Source: Achromobacter sp. MFA1 R4
Lineage (GTDB): Bacteria; Pseudomonadota; Gammaproteobacteria; Burkholderiales; Burkholderiaceae_B
Reading direction: 5' to 3'
Assembly (NCBI RefSeq): GCF_900156745.1
Contig: NZ_LT707065.1
Coordinates: 3,782,001-3,846,000 of the forward strand
DNA length: 64,000 bases
The notes beneath the pieces were generated by a model. That model was not told where the DNA came from. It searched no databases and saw nothing but the letters and a program-made list of their open reading frames with translations. Within the stretch, counting starts at the first letter, position 1, and each line of letters begins with the position of its first letter. Shown in pieces: positions 15,688-24,762 of the stretch. Position numbers and translations under genes: made by a program.

Positions 15688-16587
15688 TCAGACCTTCTTT
15701 TCGCCGCCCAGCGCTTCGACCAGCTCGGCCATCATCTTGGCCAGCTCGCCGGTCATGAGCATCATGTCGGAATCGAACTTCTCGTCGTCGTTCGCGGCGA
15801 TGCCTTCGTTGCCTTCCTTCAGCACGTCCAGCGGCGCAACGCGCTTGACGTCCAGCCCCTCGGTCAGCACGAACGACACGCGGTCGGCCCAGGTCATGGC
15901 CAGGCGGGTGCACTGCTTGCCCGACTGGATGTGACGGCGCACGTCATCGGCATCGATGGAGTGCTTGACGTAGCGGATCGCCGCGCCGCTTTCTCCGGAC
16001 GAGCGCAGTTCGGTGTCCTGGTCGATGGTGAAGTTGGTCGGGGCCTCGTCTTCGGCCAACCAGCCGGTCATGGCCGAGGCGGGCGATTGGGCCACGTACA
16101 GGTTTTCCAGCGGGAAGGGATCGACGCACTTGGCCAGCAGGCCGATGACTTCGTCGGCCTTGGCCGAGGCGGCCGCGTCGATGACCAGCCAGTTGTTCTT
16201 CGGGTCGATCCACACGCGCGTGTCGCGATACACGCTGAAGGCGCGCGGCAGGAGCTCGTCCGTGACGCGTTCCTTGATTTCCTTCATCTGCTTGCGGCCC
16301 GGCTTGTAGCCTTGCTGCTCTTCGATCTCCTGGGCGCGCGCTTTGGCGACCTGGTTGATCACGGTGCCGGGCAGCAGCTTCTTTTCCGCGCGCAGGCTAA
16401 GCAGTATCTGGCCGTTGACCTCGTGGGCAAGCCCGCCGTTTTCGCGCGGAGGAACCCATCCGAGGCTTTGCATTTCCAGGTTGTTGCCGGCTTGGTAGGC
16501 ATGCCGCGCCAGCGTTTCTTCAAGCTGTTCGCCCGTCAGAGTCCAGGGCGAGGAGAGGCGATAAATCTTGAGATTCTTGAACCACAT
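15688..16587 (-). CDS. rdgC: Recombination-associated protein RdgC
   Basis: A 299-aa member of the RdgC family, ring-forming dimers that bind DNA without sequence preference and restrain RecA-mediated recombination; in Neisseria the homologue affects pilin antigenic variation. The N-terminal [15 protein letters not shown] and the [26 protein letters not shown] segment are diagnostic, and length fits. The gene is monocistronic, converges with the cyclase gene and is about 5 kb from recA on the other strand. A divergent promoter region separates it from the small membrane-protein gene at 16738. Confidence 0.96.
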   Translation of the reverse strand: MWFKNLKIYRLSSPWTLTGEQLEETLARHAYQAGNNLEMQSLGWVPPRENGGLAHEVNGQILLSLRAEKKLLPGTVINQVAKARAQEIEEQQGYKPGRKQMKEIKERVTDELLPRAFSVYRDTRVWIDPKNNWLVIDAAASAKADEVIGLLAKCVDPFPLENLYVAQSPASAMTGWLAEDEAPTNFTIDQDTELRSSGESGAAIRYVKHSIDADDVRRHIQSGKQCTRLAMTWADRVSFVLTEGLDVKRVAPLDVLKEGNEGIAANDDEKFDSDMMLMTGELAKMMAELVEALGGEKKV

Positions 16588-16737
16588 GAGCGTCGGCCAA
16601 AAGGGTTGATTCTATACGACGCGGCCGCTTTGCCGAAGCGGCTTGACGCACCGGCAACAGGCGACACGTTCTGTCACTGACACGGGTCGGCCTATCCGGT
16701 AATGTCCGGCGCACCAGCGTGCACTTGGAGAGAAAAC

Positions 16738-16947
16738 ATGAAAATCATTGGCGCGATCCTGATCGTCCTGGGCGTGGCCGCCCTGGCGTACAAGGGCTTC
16801 AGCTACAAGTCCGAGGAAACGGTCCTGCAGATCGGTTCCGTGAAGGCAACCGCGGAAACCGAGAAGTCGGTGCCGATCCCGACCTGGGCAGGCATTGCCG
16901 CCATCGTGGCGGGCGTGGTGGCGATCGGCGTGGGCATGCGTCGATGA
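16738..16947 (+). CDS. Small two-span membrane protein (69 aa)
   Basis: A 69-aa product, SD GGAGAG at 16727-16732. Two hydrophobic helices (about residues 2-22 and 48-66) flank a short polar segment (YKSEETVLQIGSVKATAETEKSVPIP). Similar small proteins with a beta-like polar insert between two helices are widespread in proteobacteria, but I know no function. It stands alone; hairpins follow in the next 300 bp. Confidence 0.7.
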   Translation: MKIIGAILIVLGVAALAYKGFSYKSEETVLQIGSVKATAETEKSVPIPTWAGIAAIVAGVVAIGVGMRR

Positions 16948-17322
16948 TCGACGCCGGCCCCCAGGCCGGCTGCGAGGATCGAGGCGAGATGGTGGCGGCT
17001 GCGTTTGCGGCCGCCATTCTTTTGCGCGGGCCCAAAAAAGCGGCCCGGCTCAGTGAAGAGTCGGGCCGGTACGGGAGCACGCAATACCGCGTCATAAAAG
17101 GCTCGCGGGGAACGCGGTATCGGTGTCAGAACACCAGCCCTGCAATCGTCTGACAGGGGGATCAATCGTCAGGCAATCTTGCGCAAGGCCGTAATCTGAG
17201 CGCTCAGTCTACCGGCGCCGGTCTGACATGGTCCTGAAAGTGGGGCGCAAAAAAAAAGCTCCATAAGGAGCTTTTGAAAGGCCGGGCAGGCGCAGCAGTC
17301 CCGCCCGGCGGGGGATGGTCTA
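16948..17322. other. Gene-free region with clustered hairpins and terminators
   Basis: No plausible gene. Plus-strand hairpin TGGCGGC/GCCGCCA (16993-17016) then TTCTTTT, likely terminating the 69-aa gene. Minus-strand hairpin at about 17041-17069 (GGCCCG stem) followed on that strand by a T-run. Perfect 9-bp inverted repeat ATACCGCGT/ACGCGGTAT (17084-17120), GGTGT/ACACC (17122-17135), then palindromes CTGAGCGCTCAG (17196-17207) and ACCGGCGCCGGT (17211-17222). The density of structure would suit a small RNA, but no promoter is clear. Confidence 0.5.
17250..17275 (-). terminator. Terminator of the MHS transporter gene
   Basis: Stem AGCTCC/GGAGCT (17257-17262 with 17267-17272), ATAA loop, extended by A/T pairs; on the minus strand it is followed by a run of about nine T. 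Confidence 0.88.
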
Positions 17323-18999
17323 TCAGGCGTTGATGTCGTTGTCCTTGGATTCGCGCACGAAGAGCGTGCCGATGACCAGGGTCATGACCGCGATGATGAT
17401 CGGGTACCACAGGCCATCGTAGATGTTGCCGGTGGCCGCCACCACCGCGAATGCGACGGGAGGCAGGAAGCCGCCGAACCAGCCGTTGCCGATGTGGTAC
17501 GGCAGGCTCATCGACGTGTAGCGGATGCGCGTCGGGAACATTTCGACCAGCATGGCGGCGATGGGGCCGTACACCATGGTCACGAACAGGACCAGGATGG
17601 TCAGCAGCACCACGACCATGACGCTGTTGGTCTGGGCGGGGTCGGCCTTGGCCGGGTAACCGTGGCTGCGGATGGCTGCCGTCAGCGCCTTGTCGAGTTC
17701 AGCGGCCTTGGCCTTGAATTCGGCCGGGGCCATCGACTTGCCGTCGAACGACGCGAACTCATCGTTGCCGATCTTCACGCGGGCCACCGAGCCGGCGGGG
17801 GCCGCTTCGTTGCGGTAGTTCACCGAGTTGCGGGCCATGAACGACTTGACCACGTCGCACGAGCTGGTGAACGACGCCGTGCCCACCGGGTTGAACTGGA
17901 ACGAGCAGGTGCTGGGATCGGCGATCACCGTGACCGGCGCGGTGGCTTGCGCCTTTGCCAGCGCCGGATTGGCGAAGTGCGTGAGGCCCTGGAAGATCGG
18001 GAAGTAGGTCGCTGCGGCGATCAGGCAGCCCGCCATGATGATGGGCTTGCGGCCGATCCTGTCGGACAGCGCGCCGAACACCACGAAGAACGGCGTGCCG
18101 ATCAGGAGCGCAATGGCGATCATGATGTTGGCGGTGTTGGCGTCGACCTTCAGCGTCTGCGTCAGGAAGAACAGGGCATAGAACTGGCCCGTGTACCAGA
18201 CCACGGCCTGGCCGGCGGTCAGGCCAAGCAGCGCCAGCAGCACGACCTTCAGGTTCTTCCATTGGCCGAACGATTCGGCGATCGGCGCCTTGGAGCCCTT
18301 GCCTTCTTCTTTCATGCGCTTGAAGGTGGGGGATTCGTTCAGTTGCAGCCGGATCCACACCGAGATGCCCAGGAGCACCACCGAGATCAGGAACGGAATG
18401 CGCCAGCCCCAGGCCTTGAACTCGTCTTCGCCCATGAACGTGCGGATGCCCAGGATGACCAGCAGCGACAGGAACAGGCCCAGCGTTGCGGTGGTCTGGA
18501 TCCACGACGTGTAGAAACCGCGGCGTCCGTGCGGGGCGTGCTCGGCGACGTAGGTGGCCGCGCCGCCGTATTCGCCGCCCAGCGCCAGGCCTTGCAGCAG
18601 GCGCAGGACGATCAGGATGGCGGGGGCCGCCAGGCCGATGCTGGCGTAGCTGGGCAGGATGCCCACGAGGAACGTGGACAGGCCCATGATCACGATCGTG
18701 ACCAGGAAGGTGTACTTACGTCCGACCAGGTCGCCTAGCCGGCCGAACACCAGCGCGCCGAAAGGACGCACCGCGAAACCGGCTGCGAAGGCCAGCAGCG
18801 CGAAGATGAACCCCGCGGTGGGATTTACGCCAGAGAAAAAGTGTTGGGCAATGATGGCCGCGAGCGAGCCATACAGATAAAAGTCATACCACTCGAACAC
18901 CGTGCCGAGCGATGACGCGAAGATGACCTTGCGCTCCTCCTTGGTCATCGGACGCGGTTCCGCGGATGGACCGCGGCCTGCCATGGTAGTTGTGCTCAT
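17323..18999 (-). CDS. MFS transporter, metabolite:H+ symporter (MHS) type, with large soluble insert
   Basis: A 558-aa inner-membrane symporter. MHS motifs are clear: LGTVFEWYDFYLYG (residues about 31-44), FGRLGDLVGRKYT between TM2 and TM3, and LRLLQGLALGGEYGG near TM4. Between later helices there is an extra polar segment of about 110 residues (17640-17975) with two Cys (PSTCSF and SSCDV), absent from ProP-like proteins. Substrates of MHS carriers are often organic acids or osmolytes; here unknown. The Met at 18999 follows GAGGAGAC (minus strand). It lies downstream of a TctDE-like two-component system on the same strand, 179 bp away, so control by it is possible. Confidence 0.88.
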   Translation of the reverse strand: MSTTTMAGRGPSAEPRPMTKEERKVIFASSLGTVFEWYDFYLYGSLAAIIAQHFFSGVNPTAGFIFALLAFAAGFAVRPFGALVFGRLGDLVGRKYTFLVTIVIMGLSTFLVGILPSYASIGLAAPAILIVLRLLQGLALGGEYGGAATYVAEHAPHGRRGFYTSWIQTTATLGLFLSLLVILGIRTFMGEDEFKAWGWRIPFLISVVLLGISVWIRLQLNESPTFKRMKEEGKGSKAPIAESFGQWKNLKVVLLALLGLTAGQAVVWYTGQFYALFFLTQTLKVDANTANIMIAIALLIGTPFFVVFGALSDRIGRKPIIMAGCLIAAATYFPIFQGLTHFANPALAKAQATAPVTVIADPSTCSFQFNPVGTASFTSSCDVVKSFMARNSVNYRNEAAPAGSVARVKIGNDEFASFDGKSMAPAEFKAKAAELDKALTAAIRSHGYPAKADPAQTNSVMVVVLLTILVLFVTMVYGPIAAMLVEMFPTRIRYTSMSLPYHIGNGWFGGFLPPVAFAVVAATGNIYDGLWYPIIIAVMTLVIGTLFVRESKDNDINA

Positions 19000-19178
19000 G
19001 ATGTCTCCTCGTTTTTGGCCGGCGGTTTTCCGCCGTGCATCACCCTCCGCCGGCGGGGCCGACATCGAGCTATGCGTCACATTGCGGGGCGACGCTGACG
19101 AGGTTCTGACGTGACCCTTACTTGAATCTTAAAATTGAAACAAATAGTAATCGCTCCTGGGGAGGCTAGGGATAGTCC

Positions 19179-20705
19179 TTAGCTTTCCAGCGGCTCGGAA
19201 GCCGGGGAATACAGGGGGAAAGCGACGCGGATCCGGGTCCCGGGCAGGTCGGAATATTCGGTGGGGTGGTCGCCGATCACAACCGTCGCCCGGTGCTTCT
19301 GGGAGATCTCGCGCACGATGGCCAGGCCCAGGCCGCTGCCATCGGACGACGTGCCCAATACGCGATAGAAGCGGTCGAACACGCGCTCGCGCTCGTCGGG
19401 CGGGATGCCCGGGCCCGAGTCCTCGACTTCGAGCACGCCCTGGCCGTCCGCCTGCAGTACGCGCACGGTGATGTGGCCGCCGCTGGGCGTGTAGCGCAAG
19501 GCGTTGTCCACCAGGTTGTTGAGCAGTTCGGCGAGCAGCAGGGGGTTGCCATTGATTTCGACCGGGGTATCCGAGCCCTCGAAGCCCAGGTCGGTGCTGA
19601 GCGACAGCGCCAGCGGGACCCAGTGCATGGTCTGTTCGTAGGCGATGGCGTTGATGTCGGTGCGCGTCAGGCCGATGGCGCTGGGATTCTCGGCGCGCGC
19701 CAGCAGCAGCAACTGGTTGACGAGCCGCGTCGCGCGTTCCGAGCCGGTCACCAGTTGGCGCAGGCTGGATTGCATTTCCTCGGGGCTGGCATCGCGCAGC
19801 GCCAGTTCGGCCTGCGTGCGCAATCCGGCCAGCGGCGTTTTCAGTTGGTGCGCGGCGTCGGCCACGAAGCGGCGCTGCGCCTGCACGTTGGCGGACAGGC
19901 GGTCCAGCAGGTCGTTCATGGCCGCGACCAGCGGCGCGATCTCGGACGGCGCGGCGCGCTCGTCGATGGGCGAGAGGTCGTCGGGCCGCCGCGCCCGCAG
20001 CCGCTGCTGCAGCGCATTCAGCGGCGCGACTCCGCGCGACAGGCCGAACCAGACCAGCAGCACGGCGATGGGCAGCACCACGAACTGCGGAATGATCACG
20101 CCCTTGATGATGTCGTTGGCCAGCTGCGTGCGCTTTTCGACGGTCTCGGCCACGATCAGCAGCGCGGGTTGCGTGCCGGGCAGGTGCAGGTCCACCCACG
20201 TGAACGCGAGCCGGATGCCGAAGCCGCGCAGCGTGTCGTCTTCGTACTGCACCTCGCCGGGCCGGGGCTGTCCCACGGTGGTCGGCAGGGGCAGCGCGCG
20301 GTCGCCGCCCAGGTATTCGCCCCGGCTGCCCAGCGCCAGCCAGAACACGCTGTCGGTCTCGTCGGCGCGCAACACGTCGCGCGCGGCATCGGTCATCTTC
20401 AGCACCGCGCGCCCGTCCTGGGCGTGGACCTGCCGGGTCAGGACGTGCAGGTTGTTGGCCAGCGCGCGGTCATACGGGACATTGGCGATGTTCTGCGCGA
20501 CCACGTACGTGATGGCGACGCTCATCGGCCAAAGGAGAAACAGGGGCGCCAGCATCCAGTCCAGGATCTCGCCCAGCAGCGAACGCTGCGGGGGCGCGAA
20601 GCTCGGGCCCTTGGACCCGGCTTGCATGATATCCAGGGCTTCCTGGTTGAGCGGCTCCGGCGAGGGCTCAGCTTGCGAGGTACGCCGCACCCTGGTCCCG
20701 CTCAA
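19179..20705 (-). CDS. Sensor histidine kinase, TctE-like
   Basis: A 508-aa membrane kinase. TM1 about residues 53-72, a periplasmic domain of about 130 residues, TM2 about 203-223, HAMP, then HisKA with phospho-acceptor His286 in [13 protein letters not shown], and an HATPase domain with [16 protein letters not shown] and [11 protein letters not shown]. The periplasmic domain and arrangement match TctE, the tricarboxylate sensor of proteobacteria. The first Met (20705) overlaps the response regulator gene by 38 bp; a second Met at 20627 would avoid overlap. No tctCBA transporter is adjacent; the nearest carrier is the MHS gene downstream. Confidence 0.9.
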   Translation of the reverse strand: MSGTRVRRTSQAEPSPEPLNQEALDIMQAGSKGPSFAPPQRSLLGEILDWMLAPLFLLWPMSVAITYVVAQNIANVPYDRALANNLHVLTRQVHAQDGRAVLKMTDAARDVLRADETDSVFWLALGSRGEYLGGDRALPLPTTVGQPRPGEVQYEDDTLRGFGIRLAFTWVDLHLPGTQPALLIVAETVEKRTQLANDIIKGVIIPQFVVLPIAVLLVWFGLSRGVAPLNALQQRLRARRPDDLSPIDERAAPSEIAPLVAAMNDLLDRLSANVQAQRRFVADAAHQLKTPLAGLRTQAELALRDASPEEMQSSLRQLVTGSERATRLVNQLLLLARAENPSAIGLTRTDINAIAYEQTMHWVPLALSLSTDLGFEGSDTPVEINGNPLLLAELLNNLVDNALRYTPSGGHITVRVLQADGQGVLEVEDSGPGIPPDERERVFDRFYRVLGTSSDGSGLGLAIVREISQKHRATVVIGDHPTEYSDLPGTRIRVAFPLYSPASEPLES

Positions 20706-21357
20706 GACAGTAGCCCAGGCCGCGCACGGTGACGATCTTCACGCCGCTGGGTTCGAGCTTCTTGCGCAGGCGATGCACGTAGACCTCGATGGCATTGGTG
20801 CTGACTTCCTCTCCCCACTCGCAGAGGTGGTCCACGAGCTGGGTCTTGCTGACCATGCGACCGCTGCGGGTCAGGAGGATTTCGAGCAGGCTGACCTCGC
20901 GCGCCGACAGGTCCAGCGTCTGGTCGTCCACGATGGCGACGCGGCCGGTCTGGTCGAACAGCAGCCGGCCGTGCTTGATCATGGTGGCGCCGCCGCCCGC
21001 GCCGCGCCGGGTCAACGCCCGGACTCGGGCTTCGAGCTCGGACAGCGCAAAGGGTTTGGCCATGTAGTCGTCCGCGCCCAGGTCCAGGCCCTTGACGCGC
21101 TGCTCGATGCTGTCGGCGGCGGTCAGGATGAGAACGGGCAGGGCGGAATTGCGGGCGCGCAGGCGGCGCAGCACTTCCAGACCCGCCAGTTGCGGCAGCC
21201 CGAGGTCCAGGATGAGCAGGTCGAAGGCCTGGGCGGCCAGCGCGGAGTCCGCGGCCAGCCCGTCGCGCACGGCGTCGACGGCATAGCCGTTGTGGCGCAA
21301 CGAGCGGGACAGGCCGTCGGCCAGGATGCTGTCGTCTTCGGCGATCAGGATACGCAT
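20668..21357 (-). CDS. OmpR-family response regulator, TctD-like
   Basis: A 229-aa two-domain regulator: receiver (residues 1-115) with acidic pocket EDD at 7-9, phospho-acceptor Asp51 in LILDLGLP and Lys in YMAKPFAL, then a winged-helix DNA-binding domain ending [10 protein letters not shown]. The Met of [10 protein letters not shown] at 21357 is the natural start; the open frame extends upstream without homology. It is co-transcribed with, and overlaps, the kinase gene, forming one two-component system. Promoter region is shared divergently with recA. Confidence 0.93.
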   Translation of the reverse strand: MRILIAEDDSILADGLSRSLRHNGYAVDAVRDGLAADSALAAQAFDLLILDLGLPQLAGLEVLRRLRARNSALPVLILTAADSIEQRVKGLDLGADDYMAKPFALSELEARVRALTRRGAGGGATMIKHGRLLFDQTGRVAIVDDQTLDLSAREVSLLEILLTRSGRMVSKTQLVDHLCEWGEEVSTNAIEVYVHRLRKKLEPSGVKIVTVRGLGYCLERDQGAAYLAS

Positions 21358-21523
21358 GGGCTGCTGCAAGAATGAAACCCGCCGCGCCTTCCGCCGCTGG
21401 GCGGCGCGCTTTCCGCCTGGGGCGGCCCGGCGGCGGAAAAAGGGGAAAATACCGGGATCGCTCTGGATTCTGTCATATGGCGCGGGGCTTGCCACTCAGG
21501 GTATACGTGCAAAAGACTGGCAC

Positions 21524-21541
21524 ACTGGGTTTTTGTCCAGT
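21524..21541. promoter_or_regulatory. Candidate LexA (SOS) box and recA promoter
   Basis: ACTGGGTTTTTGTCCAGT: 5-bp inverted arms spaced by 8, close to the LexA form CTGT-N8-ACAG but with GG/CC in place of GT/AC at the inner pair. It abuts a -10-like TACAAT (21541-21546), so a bound repressor would block transcription. The rest of 21358-21680 holds a second short AT stretch and no gene. Confidence 0.5.
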
Positions 21542-21680
21542 ACAATCCGATGCCATAATCTGACCCGTAGCTCAAGGCGCCGACGGAACCGTCCGCTCCG
21601 GCCGCCAGATTCGACCGTCTGACTTCGCTGTCAGAACCGCATTTTCCCGACTTCCAGATACGTTACAGACAGGACTCCTC

Positions 21681-22742
<1,062 letters not shown>

Positions 22743-22756
22743 TCGGGGCACTTCAC

Positions 22757-22780
22757 CGGCCGCAAGCCCGCTTGCGGCCG
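22757..22780. terminator. Strong hairpin just after recA (no T-run)
   Basis: Perfect 10-bp stem CGGCCGCAAG/CTTGCGGCCG with a CCCG loop, 14 bp after the recA stop. Lacks a U-tract; may stabilise the recA mRNA 3' end or slow read-through. Confidence 0.55.
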
Positions 22781-22818
22781 CGACCCCTTGCCGTTCCTCA
22801 TGCGGGATCGGCGAACTG

Positions 22819-22848
22819 CGGCAGGCGCCTGGACGGGCCTGCCGTTTT
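22819..22848 (+). terminator. Terminator between recA and recX
   Basis: Stem CGGCAGGC/GCCTGCCG (22819-22826 with 22837-22844) followed by TTTT. In E. coli a terminator at this position sets recX expression at a fraction of recA; the same is plausible here. Confidence 0.75.
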
Positions 22849-22876
22849 GCATGGTGTACAGCAAGCAGGAACGCGC

Positions 22877-23596
22877 ATGAGCTGGAAATCGACTCCCGCG
22901 TCAGCCGAGCGCCTACGCGCCAAGCTGGATGACGAATTCGAAACGGTCGCCAAACCGCAAGGCTTGCGGCGCACCTCCGATGCGCGTCTGCCGCGCGAGC
23001 CCGCCGTTGTGGCGGACGACGCTACCGATGATTGCGCACCTGTCTGGCAACGCAGCTCCGAACAACGCAGTTCCGAACAACGCAGCGCAGGTCGTCAGCG
23101 ACGCGCCGAGTCGGACGGCGACGACGCGACACCCGCTGACGGCAGGCCGGCCCGCAAAGGGCCATCGCTGAAGATGCGCGCGGTGGGCTATCTGTCGCGG
23201 CGCGAACATGCGCGCGAAGAACTGGCTCGCAAGCTTGCGCCCCACGCCGAAGATCCCGATGAAGTCGCCACCGTGCTCGATGCGCTCGAAAAAGAGGGCT
23301 GGCTGTCCACTGAACGCTTCGCGCAAAGCCTGGTCCATCGGCGCGCCTCGCGCCAAGGGGCGGCGCGCATCGTGCAGGAACTGCGCCAGCACGGCGTCGA
23401 CGACAACCAGGTCGCCGAACTGCGCGACCAGCTTCGCGCCACCGAATACGACCGGGCGCTGGAAGTCTGGAAAAAGCGCTTCGGCGCCAAGCCCGACGAC
23501 CGCGCGGCCTACGCCAAGCAGGCGCGCTTTCTGGCCAGCCGCGGTTTCGCGCACGACGTGATCCGGCGCATCCTGGGCGAGGGCGACGAAGACTGA
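22877..23596 (+). CDS. recX: RecX regulatory protein with extended N-terminus
   Basis: A 239-aa protein; RecX proteins (usually about 150-170 aa) cap RecA filaments and inhibit RecA. The conserved three-helix repeats start near residue 97 (KMRAVGYLSRREHAREELARKL, then EGWLSTERFAQSLVHRRA). The first 90 residues are an extra polar, low-complexity extension containing a short duplication (QRSSEQRSSEQRSA) encoded by a 15-bp tandem repeat at 23051-23080. The Met at 22877 follows GCAGGA; a start nearer the core is possible, but no other ATG with a good SD is seen before residue 90. Confidence 0.92.
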   Translation: MSWKSTPASAERLRAKLDDEFETVAKPQGLRRTSDARLPREPAVVADDATDDCAPVWQRSSEQRSSEQRSAGRQRRAESDGDDATPADGRPARKGPSLKMRAVGYLSRREHAREELARKLAPHAEDPDEVATVLDALEKEGWLSTERFAQSLVHRRASRQGAARIVQELRQHGVDDNQVAELRDQLRATEYDRALEVWKKRFGAKPDDRAAYAKQARFLASRGFAHDVIRRILGEGDED

Positions 23597-23597
23597 C

Positions 23598-23620
23598 GCC
23601 GGCTCCCGCATGGGCCGGCG
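23598..23620. terminator. Hairpin between convergent recX and metR
   Basis: CGCCGGC/GCCGGCG (23598-23604 with 23614-23620), 9-nt loop, no T-run; weak candidate terminator serving both genes. Confidence 0.4.
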
Positions 23621-23643
23621 CCCGCAGGCCGAAGCAAGTCCCG

Positions 23644-24561
23644 CTATTTCGCCGACTTGATCCCCGACAGGGTCTTGAAGCACACGTCGCGGGTGATGGT
23701 CAGGAACTCGTCGATGTACGAGGCCTCCGTGTCCTCGCTGCGCACGGTGGCATACAACGTGCGCCACACGCCCTGCGGGCCCAGGCGGCAAAGCCGCAGC
23801 CATCCCTGGTTCATGTATTCGGTGAGCGCCCAGTTGGGCAGGGCCGCCACGCCACGGTTGCTGGCGACGAGCTGCGCGATGATGGGCGTCAGCTCCGCCT
23901 TTCGGATCGCGGCGGGCTCCACGTCCGCCGGGTCCAGGAAGGCCGTGAAGACGTCCAGGCGCTGCTTGTCCACCGGGTAGGTGATCAGCGTCTGGTCCGC
24001 CAGTTGCTCCGGCATGACGAACTTGCTGGCGGCCAGCGGATTGGATTCGGACACCGCCAGCACCAGCTCGTACTTGAAGAGCGGCAGGTATTCCACCGCG
24101 TCCAGCGGTTGCGGGTCCGACGTGATGACCAGGTCCAGGTCGCCGCGCACCAGCGCGGGCAGGGGGGCGAAAGAGAACGCCGCGGACAGGTCCAGGGCCA
24201 CATCGGGCCATTGGACGCGAAAGGCGTCCAGCGCCGGCATCAGCCACTGGAAGCAGGAATGGCAATCGATCGCCAGGTGCAGCCGTCCGGTGCGCCCGGC
24301 CGCCAGGCGCTGCAGGTCCCGCTCGGTGGCGCGGATGCGGGGGAGAACCTCGTCGGCCAGAGCCAACACGCGCAGGCCGGCGGTGGTCAGCCGCGCTGGG
24401 CGGGTCCGGCGATTCAGCAAGGGCGTGCCCAGCCGGGCTTCGAGGTCGCGCAACTGGTGGGATAGGGCCGATTGCGTCAGGTGCAGGCGCTCGGCGGCCT
24501 CCTGGAGACTGCCGCCTTCGCGGATGGCGGTCAGCGTTTCGAGATGGCGGATTTCTAGCAT
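23644..24561 (-). CDS. metR: LysR-family regulator MetR
   Basis: A 305-aa LysR-type activator of methionine genes that uses homocysteine as co-effector in enterics. Residues 1-60 hold the HTH (LEIRHLETLTAIREGGSLQEAAERLHLTQSALSHQLRDLE); the rest is the substrate-binding domain with the MetR-typical IDCHSCFQWLMPALD near residue 98. It is divergent from metE across a 201-bp region containing two near-consensus MetR sites, the classic metR/metE arrangement. Confidence 0.95.
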   Translation of the reverse strand: MLEIRHLETLTAIREGGSLQEAAERLHLTQSALSHQLRDLEARLGTPLLNRRTRPARLTTAGLRVLALADEVLPRIRATERDLQRLAAGRTGRLHLAIDCHSCFQWLMPALDAFRVQWPDVALDLSAAFSFAPLPALVRGDLDLVITSDPQPLDAVEYLPLFKYELVLAVSESNPLAASKFVMPEQLADQTLITYPVDKQRLDVFTAFLDPADVEPAAIRKAELTPIIAQLVASNRGVAALPNWALTEYMNQGWLRLCRLGPQGVWRTLYATVRSEDTEASYIDEFLTITRDVCFKTLSGIKSAK

Positions 24562-24657
24562 GAGGGTGCGATCATTTCAGGCGTTCGAACCGGATCCCGG
24601 CAGGGAAGGGAGGCTGCGGGCTCTGGGCCAGGACAGGTTGGCGTTCTCGCTAGTTTA

Positions 24658-24701
24658 TGAGATTTTTTCATCTTATGAATGTAGACATTGATTTTGATTC
24701 A
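24658..24701. promoter_or_regulatory. Two candidate MetR binding sites
   Basis: TGAGATTTTTTCA (24658-24670) and TGATTTTGATTCA (24689-24701) each match TGAA-N5-TTCA at 7 of 8 fixed positions. Centres are 31 bp apart, about three helical turns, in the metR/metE divergent region. Confidence 0.65.
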
Positions 24702-24762
24702 TTTTGATTTGGCCTCAGAATGATCGTCACTTGAACAAAATTTGTCGAATGGCGGTGTTCAC

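Noticed and set aside
17323-21357. A tricarboxylate (Tct) uptake operon
   Set aside because: The two-component genes look TctDE-like, but no tctC/B/A genes are present; the nearby carrier is an MHS-type MFS protein.
24562-24762. SAM or cobalamin riboswitch before metE
   Set aside because: No conserved core of either; the AT-rich region is explained by MetR sites and the divergent promoters.
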